DNA of 64,000 bases from Ahaetulla prasina (GCF_028640845.1 NC_080539.1:157789236-157853235), one strand, 5' to 3'. Positions 34,425 to 44,085 are shown, counted from the first letter of the stretch. The notes: generated by a model not told the origin, from the sequence alone. Made by a program: numbers and translations.

Positions 34425-34432
34425 TATTAGAT

Positions 34433-35429
34433 GATCAATTAATGGACCTAGGGTAGTTTTACTTTATGAATATCTTCATTACTTCATTACTTCATGAATA
34501 TCTATGTGAACACTCATAGTAGAAGTGTGAAATTTGATAATATCTCTTTATTTTCGGAGTACTTAAAACATAATATACTAGTGCACTTTTTGGCTTTTGC
34601 ATTTTTGTGACCCGTTAGTGTAACGAATTTAGCACTCTGCCCCTTGCATTTAAAGATGACCAGATTAATTGCAGTAAAATGTGACTTGAGTTTATTATAG
34701 TCATTTTGCTGTGATGGTTAAATAAGCAATCAGCTCCTTTTAGTATGTTGACATAAATTCAATAATTGAGAACTGAAACATTCTTCACGGTAAGGATCCT
34801 GTCTTTCAAAATGAATCTGGCCTTTGAGAACCATGCTGACTTGCTTGCCCTCAATTTAAATATTAAAAACTGCAGCACAATTAGAAAGAATGTGGGACGT
34901 TCGCCGATTACAAATTGCCATTTAACATCAGTAGGGTTGCTGATTGGCTAAAACAACCCCGACAACAAAAAGTTATCCTGACCTATTCATATAGCATCTG
35001 AAGCAGCTCATGAGAGAGAACTGCAGAAAACAAGTTATTTTAACAATAAAAAAGATCCCCTGCTCACCCTCCCATGAATTATGAATTACGATCCTTTTCT
35101 AAGGATTTGTATATTATGCATTACTCCTCATCTTACTCAGCAGAGTTGGCTAAAACATCAGACAGTGGGTCTCGGGAAAATCCCTCCTAGAGTTCTTGAA
35201 TAAGGCAAGCTTCACACATGCCAGAGAATAGCTCTTATTTCTATCCCAGAAAACAGAGTTGGTTCTGATAGAATAAAAAATGCAGATTCAATCAGTGGCT
35301 TGGAAGTGATTGGTACTTGCAGACAGAGGCAATTGCCTTAAAAACACTACACGATTTGATGAGAACAGTTGGTGAAGGAGCACTCCTGAATTGCATTCAT
35401 TTCCCAGCTTCATTTCAATCAGTCAAACA
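34433..35429. other. Unassigned DNA
   Basis: Nothing recognised. Confidence 0.4.
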
Positions 35430-35835
35430 GAATAGAGCTGGAAGAGATCTTGGAGGTCTTCTAGTCCAGGAGTCTCCAACCTTGGCAACTTTAAGACTTG
35501 TGGACTTCAACTCCCAGAGTTCTGGGAGTTGCCAAGGTTGGAGACCCCTGTTCTTAAAGTTGCCAAGGTTGGAGACCCCTGTTCTAGTCCAATCCCCTGC
35601 TCAAGCAGGAGACCCTATATAATTTTGGAACAAGTCCTGCCTGTTCTTAAAAATCTCCAGTAATGAAGCACCCACAGCTTCTGAAGGCAAGTCATCTATT
35701 CCACTGGTGAATTGTTTTCACTGTTAGGAAGTTTCTGCTTAATTCCAGGTTGTTTCTCTCATTGATTAGTTTCCATCCATTGTTTCTTGCCTTGCCTTCT
35801 GGGGCTTTGGAAAACAGGTTAACCCCCCTCTTCTT
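35430..35835 (-). mobile_element. CR1-clade LINE 3' end, diverged, split by a MITE
   Basis: Reverse-strand CR1 3' end (AGATCTTGGAGGTCTTCTAG) and C-terminal ORF2 remnant with the expected TTTCTCTCATTGATTAG block. More diverged than the other CR1 copies, so probably older. Confidence 0.75.
35467..35581 (+). mobile_element. hAT MITE (CAGGAGTCTCCAACC)
   Basis: Perfect 8-bp TSD TTCTAGTC at 35459-35466 and 35582-35589. Near-palindromic, with the right end GGTTGGAGACCCCTG duplicated in tandem. Same family as 33828-34424. Confidence 0.9.
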
Positions 35836-36727
35836 CAGTCATGGGAGGGAAAACTAGAAGTCTCTGATGAAATCCAGAACCTTGATTCTCTTCAAGTTTA
35901 ACTGAATGATTCCCATGCCAGGGCTTCATAAAAATAACAGTTCTAACAAAAGTTGAAGGAGTTGACTTTCGTTCTTTCTCATAAACATGGTCCAGAAGAC
36001 CAATCTGCACATACAAGAAGATAATCTTACCTTTATACCTCCCCCCCCTTTTTTAATCAAACAGCCCCATGCTTAAACCAATGGAAATTACTATATTATT
36101 CCGAGTCGTTTCCCTTTCTTAAAACCTTTGGGTTTTTATAGATTGTGTATGCTCTGAGAATATAGCTCTTCCTTGTCAAGAAACTAGGGCAGTGCCATCA
36201 TTAATATTGCTGCACATATGATTTATTCTGCAGCTTATTTGAAGAGGTTGGATATGAAATGTTATTAGTAATCTCTTTAAAATCCTCCAGGATATAATGT
36301 CATTTATCTGGCTTTCTTATTTTGCATTCATTCTGAATGATAAACATGTTTATTGTTTCTCACTACTGAATAATGCTTATAAGTTTCAGTGGTTGACACC
36401 ATTCTAATCGGAATATATTAAGCAATGCCATAAGATGCCTACACAAGTGATTCCTGCTCTTCATGAAAATCTAGCCTCTGAATTATTCATTAACTGAGAA
36501 ATCCAACAGTTCATGCTGTTTGCTTGCGTAATCTCACAATCACTTCATCTCAAACAAGTAAACCAATTTGTGTAAGGGAGGAAGTAGTCTATATACAGCA
36601 GGTTCTAATTTGGTGTAGTCAGTATGTTTCTTTATCTGTTGGCCAGGGGATGATGGGGTATACAGCCCAAATTATATGAAGAAAATGAGATCAGGGAAGA
36701 ATGTAATATACTTACTGCCTTGGCCAG
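35836..36727. other. Unassigned DNA
   Basis: Nothing recognised. Confidence 0.4.
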
Positions 36728-36831
36728 TATATCTATATCTATATCTGTATCTGTATCTGTATCTGTATCTGTATCTGTATCTGTATCTGTATCTGTATCT
36801 GTATCTATATCTATATCTATATCTATATCTA

Positions 36832-36873
<42 letters not shown>
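36728..36873 (+). repeat. Compound microsatellite (CTATAT)n (CTGTAT)n (CTAT)n
   Basis: Hexamer units change from ATATCT to GTATCT and back, then to the tetramer CTAT. Ends where the palindromic element begins. Confidence 0.95.
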
Positions 36874-36874
<1 letters not shown>

Positions 36875-36960
36875 TTGTTTTCTGAGGTTTTCGCGGGTGT
36901 TTGTATGTAGGTCTTTGGTTATTCGGGTTTTCTCCCGCGTAAAATTGGAAGTGTCTTGGC

Positions 36961-36994
36961 GACGTTTTGACGAAGTCTCATTCGTCATCTTCAG
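36961..36994 (-). ncRNA. Hammerhead-ribozyme-like core (minus), probably inactive
   Basis: On the minus strand: CTGAAGA (36988-36994), helix II with a 6-base loop, then AAAACGTC. The expected GAAAC box has G to A, consistent with CpG decay of CGTCGAAAC. Loss of that G (G12) should abolish self-cleavage. Confidence 0.45.
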
Positions 36995-37035
36995 GCTTCA
37001 GCTTCAGCTTGCTCCCAGAAGCACGAAGCTGAAGC

Positions 37036-37068
37036 CTGAAGATGACGAATGAGACTTCGTCAAACGCC
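37036..37068 (+). ncRNA. Hammerhead-ribozyme-like core (plus), probably inactive
   Basis: CTGAAGA at 37036-37042, a 7-bp helix II, then AAACGCC. The G of GAAAC is missing. Helix III would be extremely short, as reported for minimal ribozymes of Penelope-like elements. Confidence 0.45.
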
Positions 37069-37117
37069 GCCAAAACACTCCAATTTCTGTGAGGAGAAAA
37101 CCCGAATAACCAAAGAC

Positions 37118-37201
<84 letters not shown>

Positions 37202-37203
37202 TA
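37118..37203 (+). repeat. (CTAT)n microsatellite
   Basis: About 21 CTAT units, continuing the array on the other side of the palindrome. Confidence 0.97.
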
Positions 37204-38249
37204 ATGTTTTGCAACACTTTACGAGTGGAATCCTAAAATACATTGAACTTTGCCATGCATTTCAATTGCTTAAGATTGTGCAAAGGGATTAGCACCATGC
37301 ATGGTGAATGTCAAATGATAAATGTCAAATGATAAATTTGACAAATTGATAAATGTCAAATGAACAGATAGAGTTCAGAAAAGCAACTGACGACACTGGA
37401 TAATTAATGTTAGATATGAAAGGAAAATATCCAGCATGTATGACTTGATTTACCTTTGCATCCCAAACTATAGCAAGGTCTTGGATTATACAGATCATGC
37501 CAGAATATTTTAAGGCAAATGGAAGTGTCACAATAACTATTCTTCTAAGGAACCTTTAGAATGGACTAGAACCTGCTATAAGAACTGAATTTAGAGAGAC
37601 AGCATACAAAAAGGTGGAAGATAAGGGTGGAGATTATCAACATCCCTATTTAATTGATGGGAGAATTGAAAAGATAACTTCTGAATGAAATGTGGAGGTC
37701 AAAACAATAATACTAATGTGCAGATGATGCCACATTGCTAGCTGAAAATAAAGAACGCATAGAAAACTATTTTAGGAAAGAAATTCATACACTATTTTTT
37801 CCCAGCTAGAAATAAAGCCCAAATCAAACACACCATAAGCAACAAAAGATCCTTATTTATTTTTGCTCCAACAGAAATACACATTCAAAGACCAAACATG
37901 CATATATGGATTCATTCAATTTGAACATAGGGTACAATAGATTATTAAATATTTTGCAAAAAAGGATCATTTGGAATAAGAAGATTTAAGAGGCCATCAT
38001 TTGTAAAATAATCTACCAATTTATTTGCCTAATAAGTTTTGTGCATATGAATATGTGTCTGGGTAGATAAATGGCTCACAAATACGCACAGTCATTTAAA
38101 GTTAAAATATCCATTGATCTTAAATAATTCCTTCATATTTTCAATAGTCCTTAATTCTGCATATTTATATTTCTGCATGACATTTACATTGACTTTTACT
38201 TAATTTTTATCCACCTACAGTTTATTTATTTTAATAAAGACAAAATGTA
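37204..38249. other. Unassigned AT-rich DNA
   Basis: A small run of AAATGTCAAATGATA repeats at about 37307-37362. No gene recognised. Confidence 0.4.
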
Positions 38250-38257
38250 CTCTAGTG

Positions 38258-38297
38258 CAGGTTATCAAACTCACAGTGTCATGATGTATCGGGACTT

Positions 38298-38328
<31 letters not shown>

Positions 38329-38675
38329 CATTTATATCCCGCCCTTCTCCGAAGACTCAGGGCGGCTTACAATGTATAAGGCAATAGTCTCATTCTATTT
38401 GTATATTTACAAAGTCAACTTATTGCCCCCCCAACAATCTGGGTCCTCATTTTACCTACCTTATAAAGGATGGAAGGCTGAGTCAACCTTGGGCCGGGCT
38501 TGAACCTGCAGTAATTGCAGGCTGCTGTGTTCTAATAACAGGCTTCTAACAGCCTGAGCTATTCACGGCCCTTCCTGAGCTATTCACGGCCCTATTTTCA
38601 CCTTTGCTAAACTGGGTGTAGGCGTGGCCAGCACTTAACACATCCGGCCCGTGGGCCGCGAGTTTGACAGACCTG
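38258..38675 (-). mobile_element. hAT-type element (CAGGTCTGTCAAACTC), split by a SINE
   Basis: Perfect 8-bp TSD CTCTAGTG at 38250-38257 and 38676-38683. Termini are CAGGTTATCAAACTCAC at the left and GCGAGTTTGACAGACCTG at the right, with CGGCCCGTGGGCCGC beside the latter, as in common vertebrate hAT families. Confidence 0.88.
38298..38600 (-). mobile_element. tRNA-derived SINE with L2-type tail
   Basis: (TTTA)n, then CCCGCCCTTCTCC/GACTCAGGGCGG (L2-type terminal hairpin), the GGGTCCTCATTTTACC body block and, at its far end, a degraded tRNA-like head around GGGCTTGAACCTG. A 19-bp segment CTGAGCTATTCACGGCCCT is duplicated in tandem at its end (38555-38592). Confidence 0.7.
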
Positions 38676-38683
38676 CTCTAGTG

Positions 38684-38978
38684 CATTTATCAAAGGAAAA
38701 ACTAAATAGCGTATATATATTTATTCTTTTCACCTTTACAGTATATGGATTAAATTGCTTCTTTAAGAGCCTTTGAGGATTAGAAACAAAAACAAGGTTT
38801 CTTGACCATAGTTATTTACAGATCAAACTTCTCTAGATTAAGCAGTTGTGCTAAATTGTAAAAAATAAAAATACCTGGGGAAACATACTTCATTTCTAAA
38901 ACCGCACATAGAGAATTTAGTGAACTGGAATATAGATGCAGTAAGCAGGAGATTTTCATTCCAGCATCAATGGTTATG
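38684..38978. other. Unassigned DNA
   Basis: Nothing recognised. Confidence 0.4.
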
Positions 38979-38986
38979 CATTCAGT

Positions 38987-39270
38987 CTGGGGTGAAATCC
39001 AGCAGGTTCTGACAGGTTCTGGAGAACCAGTAGTGGAAATTTTGAGCAGTTCGGAGAACCGGCAAATACCGCCTCTGGCTGGCCCCCGAGTGGGAAAGGA
39101 ATGGGGATTTTGTAGTATCCTTCCCCAGGAGTGGGGAGGGAATGGAGATTTTGCAGTATCCTTCCCCAGGAGTGGGGCAGAAATGGGGATTTTGCAGTAT
39201 CTTTCTCCTGCAACGCCCACCAAGCCACACCCACAGAACCGGTAGTAAAAAGATTTGGATTTCACCACTG
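38987..39270 (-). mobile_element. Non-autonomous hAT (family A), three minisatellite units
   Basis: Perfect 8-bp TSD CATTCAGT at 38979-38986 and 39271-39278. Starts CTGGGGTGAAATCC, ends TTTCACCACTG. Three minisatellite units between 39090 and 39215. Confidence 0.9.
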
Positions 39271-39278
39271 CATTCAGT

Positions 39279-39801
39279 GCTATCATATACATTTGACTGC
39301 CCAATCAATCAATAATGTGTTTACAGATAGTTAGAGCTATCCAGATCATTATGCACAAAATCAGATGTGATATTAAATGTAGAACCCTCTCTTATTCATC
39401 TCATGCCAAAATGGGTACATCCCTTGCAACCACAGGGAATCCTGACAACTCCTGCAGGGAGGCTAACTGTGATTGATGCCGCTAATGCTCACCAACTCAG
39501 AGAAGGATAGGCCTTTAACTCCGCTTTCTGAGTCCCAAAGGAGAATGCTGGTTCTGTAATCCATCAAGACAATGAATCCTGTTTTGAATAACAACATTCA
39601 AGCGACTCAACGTGGGAGAACTAAGGTAGCTTGTAGGAAAGGCTTACATAAAGACACCTCGCTGGAGCAGTGAAGTGTTCGAAGGTGGAGGACAAAGTTG
39701 CTGCATTTTAAGAACGGCTCAGTGGGCAGAGGACAGGAGGCAAGCAAACCAAAGAAGGGAAGCTTTACTTTTTCTGAGGGGCAGTCCATATGAACATCCA
39801 C
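39279..39801. other. Unassigned DNA
   Basis: Nothing recognised. Confidence 0.4.
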
Positions 39802-40773
39802 ACAGATACTCCTCAAATTATGACTGTAATGGAGCCCTGCAATGACAGCTAGTCCTCATTGGTTTAATGGCTGTTCGAAGTTGCAACGGCACTGGAAAAT
39901 ATGTTGTGGTCCGTCAGCAACCTACAGTGCTGGTGGCAGAATCGGACAGTGATGAGGCGGAGGCGAGGCCAGGGCCATCGAGAAATGGGGTGCGGACTCC
40001 AGAGCCTCCAGAGGCCGAGAGTAGAGAGGAGAAGGAGGAGCTGGGAGAGCCTGTCCCTAATGCCCGAATGAGAAGAGCTGCCAAGAGGCAGAAGCAGCTC
40101 AAGCAGAGAGGTCACCTTGGGGGTAGGGCCAAGAGATAATTAGCCCCTCCCATAAGGTTTAAAAGGAGATCGGCATCGGTGTCTCAGTTTGCCAGAAAAC
40201 AATGTTGGAGCTGCGCTCATCCCATTCTCTGCTCTGGATGTTTCTCTGAAAAGACCTTGGCAGCTCTCCATTCTCTGCTCGAGACGCTTATTTGCAAAGG
40301 ACTTTGGCAATTATCTAAATTGGACCAGGTTGGAAATAACGACAGACTGTTTTGTGTGAGAAGCCTTTGCTTTCTTTTGAGTTTCACGACACTGGGAATG
40401 GGTCAATTCCCAGCTGCTTGAATAAAGTTTATTTTCATTAAGGACTGTGTTTGTTGCTACCTGCTCGAGTCTGGGTCACAACAAAATGTGACTCATGACT
40501 GTTTTTCCCACTTACGACCATTATAGTAGCCCCACGGTCATGTGATCAAAATTCGGATTTATGCCAGTTGCAGGATCCCAGGGTTATGCGATCACTTTTT
40601 CGGACGAGCCATGTCAATAGGGAAGACAGATTCACTTAACAGTAAACATTAACAGTTAACAACCGCAGTGATTCAGTTAACAATTATGGGCAAGAATGGT
40701 GTAAAATAAGGGAAAACACGCTTAGCAACAGAAATTTTGGGCTCGGTTGTGGTTGTAAGTCAAGGACTACCTG
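39802..40773 (-). mobile_element. ACAGGT-ended element, split by a solo LTR
   Basis: Left end CAGATACTCCTCAAATTATG, right end CAAGGACTACCTGC. Family blocks GTTCGAAGTTGCAACGGCAC and CCACGGTCATGTGATCAAAA flank the LTR inserted at 39902-40483. Confidence 0.7.
39902..40483 (+). mobile_element. Solo LTR of an endogenous retrovirus or LTR retrotransposon
   Basis: A 582-bp block starting TGTTGTGG and ending CACAACA (short inverted ends TGTTGTG/CACAACA), with 5-bp flanks AAATA (39897-39901) and AAATG (40484-40488). It has a TATA-like GGTTTAAAAGG near 40158 and a polyadenylation signal AATAAAGTTTATT at 40422. No internal coding region adjoins, so it is probably the product of LTR-LTR recombination. 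The 90-codon frame at 39867-40139 straddles the host/LTR junction and is spurious. Confidence 0.75.
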
Positions 40774-40866
40774 CAATAAGTTATAAAGTGGGTCACCATA
40801 TGATCAGACCCACTTTTATGTCCTTTTTTTGCATCAGTTATTAAATAAACATAGCAGTCATTAAGA

Positions 40867-40963
40867 CAGAGGTCACCAACTGGTCCGTGGACCATTGGTG
40901 GTCCGCAAGAACGTTTTGCTGGTCCACAGAAAAATTATTTGCATTTTTTGTATTGCACTAAAT
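40867..40963 (+). mobile_element. hAT-type 5' fragment
   Basis: Starts CAGAGGTCACCAACTGGTCC with GTCCGTGGACCATTGG inside. No matching right end. Confidence 0.5.
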
Positions 40964-41497
40964 CAGGGGTCCTCAAACTACGGTCCCTGGGACAGATACA
41001 TGCAATGAATGTTTGTATTGCTGCAGAGCATCTCTCCCTTCAGGGTCCTTTTGTGTGGGTCGGAGGGGACAGAAATTCCGACTTGGGGTCTGCTTCAACC
41101 TCCTGGTGCAGGGCTTTGGGCAAAGGCTGGAGGGAAGTGCCGCTCGTGGTGAAGCGCTGGGGGACTTTGTTCCAGTGGGACTGCCTCATGACCTTGAACT
41201 GGTTGACCATCTCATCCCTCTGAGCCTCTAGGCACCTGTACCTGGCCTTGCACTCCTGCAGGTCTTCCCTCTGCTTGGAAAGCCTATGCTCGTAGTCCTC
41301 AGTGAGGTGCTTCTGCTGAGCCTCCTTCTCGGTCAGATCCAATTTGAACTGAGCTGTTTTGCCAACTCTTTCTCATAGTGGCTGCTTAACTCCAACAACT
41401 GCTTCCTGTTGGGGCCCTAAGGAGCCCGGGCGGGGAGGGGAGGACTAGCTGGGAGGGGAGGGGTGAATAGAGGCTGGCGAGGACTTGTTCGCAAACG
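40964..41497 (+). mobile_element. hAT-like left end joined to a gene-derived segment
   Basis: CAGGGGTCCTCAAACTACGG is a typical hAT terminus. The following ~500 bp is GC-rich and carries a coding remnant on the minus strand. No convincing right terminus or TSD was found; the segment ends near the ACAGGT fragment at 41498. Confidence 0.45.
41040..41395 (-). pseudogene. Coiled-coil protein gene fragment (intronless)
   Basis: The minus-strand frame 41040-41342 encodes a charged, heptad-rich peptide containing HLTEDYEHRLSKQREDL and YRCLEAQRDEMVNQFK. A second frame just upstream continues the same style (LLELSSHYEKELAK), so one frameshift separates them. This is unlike transposase and like a long coiled-coil cytoskeletal or centrosomal protein, but I cannot name the gene. 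It sits beside a hAT terminus, which suggests a gene fragment carried by a transposon, or a retrocopy next to one. Base composition is more GC-rich than the surroundings. Confidence 0.5.
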
Positions 41498-41563
41498 GTC
41501 GGGGGTGCTTATCACATAACTTCAAACATTTGCTAAGAGAGTGTTCATAACCCCAGGATTACC
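41498..41563 (-). mobile_element. ACAGGT-ended element fragment
   Basis: Ends CCCAGGATTACCTGT and has the AACTTCAAACATTTGCTAAG block of the family. Confidence 0.45.
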
Positions 41564-42296
41564 TGTATGTAAAAGTTGCCAGAAGTCAAGACTGATTGGA
41601 AGGCACATTCAAAACAAGTCTTCTGCACTATCATCTTTTTCTAAAACCCTCTTGCATGGCTCTTTAGAATCTGGTTTTGAGTCTCTTCATTCGACCTGAT
41701 CTCAAGATGTAATGAGGACACAGAGCTCACCAGTGCTCACTTCCTTCCTTCCAGCTGACCAGCAGCAGAATGCCAGCCAATCAGTATCTTGTACCTTAGG
41801 TTAACGCAGGTCATACGGTTACAAAAATTCCCCCTCACCCCAATTCACACAGAAAGGAAGCAAATTGCTAACCTATGTCCAAAATATTATGCGGGCGTGC
41901 CTTTGCTGGTGGTTTGCAAAATAAAATTCTGTAACGGTGCCGCGATGGGAAGCTATGCACAGGAAAGATGATTCTAATACAGAAGTAAACAAAATCACTC
42001 AGATGCCCCAATAGCTCTGCTGTGACCATGGTTATAGGTTGCTATGGCAGCTGGATTGGGGAAGGGGCAGATAGATGGTAAACAAAGCATACAGGAAGAG
42101 AAAACCTTCAGGAATAGACTGCTAGAAGAGGGGGGGGGAATCTACTAAGTCCACAGCTGTCTGGCTTCACTGATCAGCTTTCAATCTTGGTTTTCCATTT
42201 CCTCTCCATGTTCTCTAGGGGTAGAGGAAGAGGGATGGTTGGCCTGGGTCAGACTGGAAGGCAAGATGACATCCTGTCAATGGGAAAGCAGATCAC
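41564..42296. other. Unassigned DNA
   Basis: Nothing recognised beyond a G9 run near 42131. Confidence 0.4.
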
Positions 42297-42312
42297 CCAC
42301 AAGTTTTGTTGT

Positions 42313-42459
42313 CCCAAAGATGCTCTTTCAGGAGGCAACTGGACTTTCTTGGTTTTTCTTTTGAAGACATTTCGCTTCTCATCCAAGAAACTTCTGCAGC
42401 TCTCCTGGAAAAGCACTTTTGGGACAACCATGACCTGGATGCCTGAGAATCTCTACAGT
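42313..42459 (-). mobile_element. Small retroelement with a hammerhead-like core
   Basis: Flanked by a perfect 16-bp direct repeat, CCACAAGTTTTGTTGT, at 42297-42312 and 42460-42475, which reads as a TSD. Inside are inverted arms (CCCAAAGATGCTCTTTCAGG near the left, CCTGGAAAAGCACTTTTGGG near the right) around a central TTCGCTTCTCATCCAAGAA block. In reverse complement the centre has CTGCAGA, a helix, GAAATGTC: a decayed CTGANGA...GAAACGTC core. Confidence 0.55.
42366..42399 (-). ncRNA. Hammerhead-ribozyme-like core, decayed
   Basis: Minus strand: CTGCAGA (42393-42399), helix II closed by AGAAGC, then GAAATGTC (42366-42373). GAAA is kept; CTGANGA has a substitution at its fourth base and the C after GAAA is T. 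Predicted inactive. Confidence 0.4.
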
Positions 42460-42475
42460 CCACAAGTTTTGTTGT

Positions 42476-43019
42476 TTCCAATAAACTACAATATAATCAG
42501 GAGAAAGTTGGCTCTGCTCTCCAAAGCAGAATACACTGGGAGATCAAACAGGTTCAATCAAAGCAGATTGCAAAGTGATGCAAAACAGAAGTGTGTAAGT
42601 ACCGTTAGATAGTGCAGCCTTCAGAAAAAAGTAGTAATTGGATACAGATTCACCAAATGTTCCTGCTTGCAAACTATGAGTCCACACTATTGATTTGTGT
42701 CAAAAGGACTCACAAGGGCAGTATAAACAACTGTCAGCCACCACCCTGCTTTTTTAAAAAACTCTACGTCTTCTGGGAAGGCAGCGACTAAAACTGTTTT
42801 TGTATTTGTTGAGAAACAATATGCTAGAATTGTGTTATTAGCAGGAAGAGATAACATAGAGACTCACTCAGGGGAGTAGATGTGTAAAATTTCAGAGAAC
42901 CACACATATGTCAGCATAGTCAACAACATAAATGAAAGACTTGTTACATGTTACGCCCACTACAAAGAACACGGTGAGAAAAGCAGTGAAAGACTGTATA
43001 AAATTTGAAGTAGCTTGAT
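42476..43019. other. Unassigned DNA
   Basis: Nothing recognised. Confidence 0.4.
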
Positions 43020-43460
43020 CTGGTTGCATATTGCATACTACCTAACTCTGTGGTTTCTTCCCCAAACCCCCAAAACTTTACCCTTAGACTGTCTACTGTT
43101 GACCTCACCCCATTCCTAAGAGGTCTTTAAGGGGGGTGCATAAGTGCACCAGGTGCATACCATCCCTGTCAGTGGTGAGTTGCCTGCGGTTCGAACTGGT
43201 TCTTGTGAACTGGTAGTAAAATGGGGGGAGGGTCTGCCCACTGACCCCGACATCATCCGGAAGCTTCTGCGCATGCGCAGAAGCACGCACACATACGCGA
43301 TCCCACTGCAAACCGGTAGTAAAGGTAAGTAAAACCCACCCCTGGTCCCTGTCCTAATGTTCCCTTCTATTCATATCTATTTCAGGTATTCATAATTATG
43401 TTTATACTTATATTTGTTATCTAATACATGCTTGATGAAATAAATAAATAAAGTAAAGTA
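43020..43460 (+). mobile_element. LINE 3' end (CR1/L2-like group), split by a hAT
   Basis: Same family as 12430-12862: ATTCCTAAGAGGTCTTTAAG, GTGCATAAGTGCACC, then after a hAT insertion TTATGTTTATACTTATATTTG and an AAATAAATAAATAAAG tail. Confidence 0.75.
43170..43344 (+). mobile_element. Non-autonomous hAT (family B)
   Basis: Starts CAGTGGTGAGTTGC, ends GTAAAACCCACCCCTG. TSD ATCCCTGT (43162-43169) / GTCCCTGT (43345-43352), 7 of 8. Contains the GCTTCTGCGCATGCGCAGAAGC palindrome in its middle (two 11-base halves). It shares the family B core with 1009-1630. Confidence 0.88.
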
Positions 43461-43539
43461 AAAACATTGGAAGAATATCAAAGGACAATTAAGAAAATGT
43501 CTTTTGGTTTTCTGGTCTTCCTATCCAGGGCTTTTAGTT

Positions 43540-43637
43540 CTGCTTGAGTCCATTCCACTTCTCTGTTTCTCTGTCTCTCTATCTCTGTGTGCGTCTCACT
43601 GTCTCTCTCTGTCTCTGTCTCTCTCTGTCTCTCTGTC

Positions 43638-43669
<32 letters not shown>

Positions 43670-43687
43670 ATTTTCTGTCTCTCTCAT

Positions 43688-43721
<34 letters not shown>

Positions 43722-44043
43722 ATTCTCATTCTCTGTCTCTCTGTGTCTCTCTCTGTGTCTCTCTCTCATTCTCTGTCTCTGTTACTCTCTGTGTCTCTGT
43801 CTCTATCTCTCTGTGTCTCTCTCTGTGTCTCTCTATGTCTCTCTTTCATTCTCTGTCTGTCACTGTCTCTCTCTCTCTCATTCTCTTTCTCTGTTGCTCT
43901 CTGTCTCTGTCTCTGACTCTCTCTCATTCTCTGTCTGTCTCTGTCTGTCTCTGTCTTTCTCTCTTTCTCATTCTCTCTCTCTCATTCTCAGTCTCTGTTG
44001 CTCTCTGTGTCTTTCTCTCTGTCTCTCTCTCTCATTCTTTGTC

Positions 44044-44080
<37 letters not shown>

Positions 44081-44085
44081 GAGAG
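43540..44085 (+). repeat. CT-rich degenerate simple repeat
   Basis: About 545 bp of (CT)n with interspersed GTCTCT, CATTCTCT and TGTGTCTCT variants. Overlapping serine/leucine frames on this strand are artefacts. The purine/pyrimidine asymmetry is almost complete. Confidence 0.97.

Larger units (their letters stand above)
36874..37118. mobile_element. Palindromic element with two hammerhead-like cores
   Basis: Two ~97-bp inverted arms (36909-37005 and 37025-37120) around a 19-base spacer, inserted in a (CTAT)n microsatellite. Each arm carries CTGAAGA, then a stem (TGACGAA/TTCGTCA) around a 6-base loop, then AAAC or AAAAC, the layout of hammerhead ribozyme cores reported in Penelope-like retroelements. 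Assignment to that class is inference; no coding sequence is present. Confidence 0.5.

Noticed and set aside
36676..37052. YLYLYL/SVSVSV frames
   Set aside because: Compound CTATAT/CTGTAT microsatellite.
39867..40139. 90-codon acidic then basic frame
   Set aside because: It starts in the ACAGGT element and crosses into a solo LTR, so it has no continuous origin.
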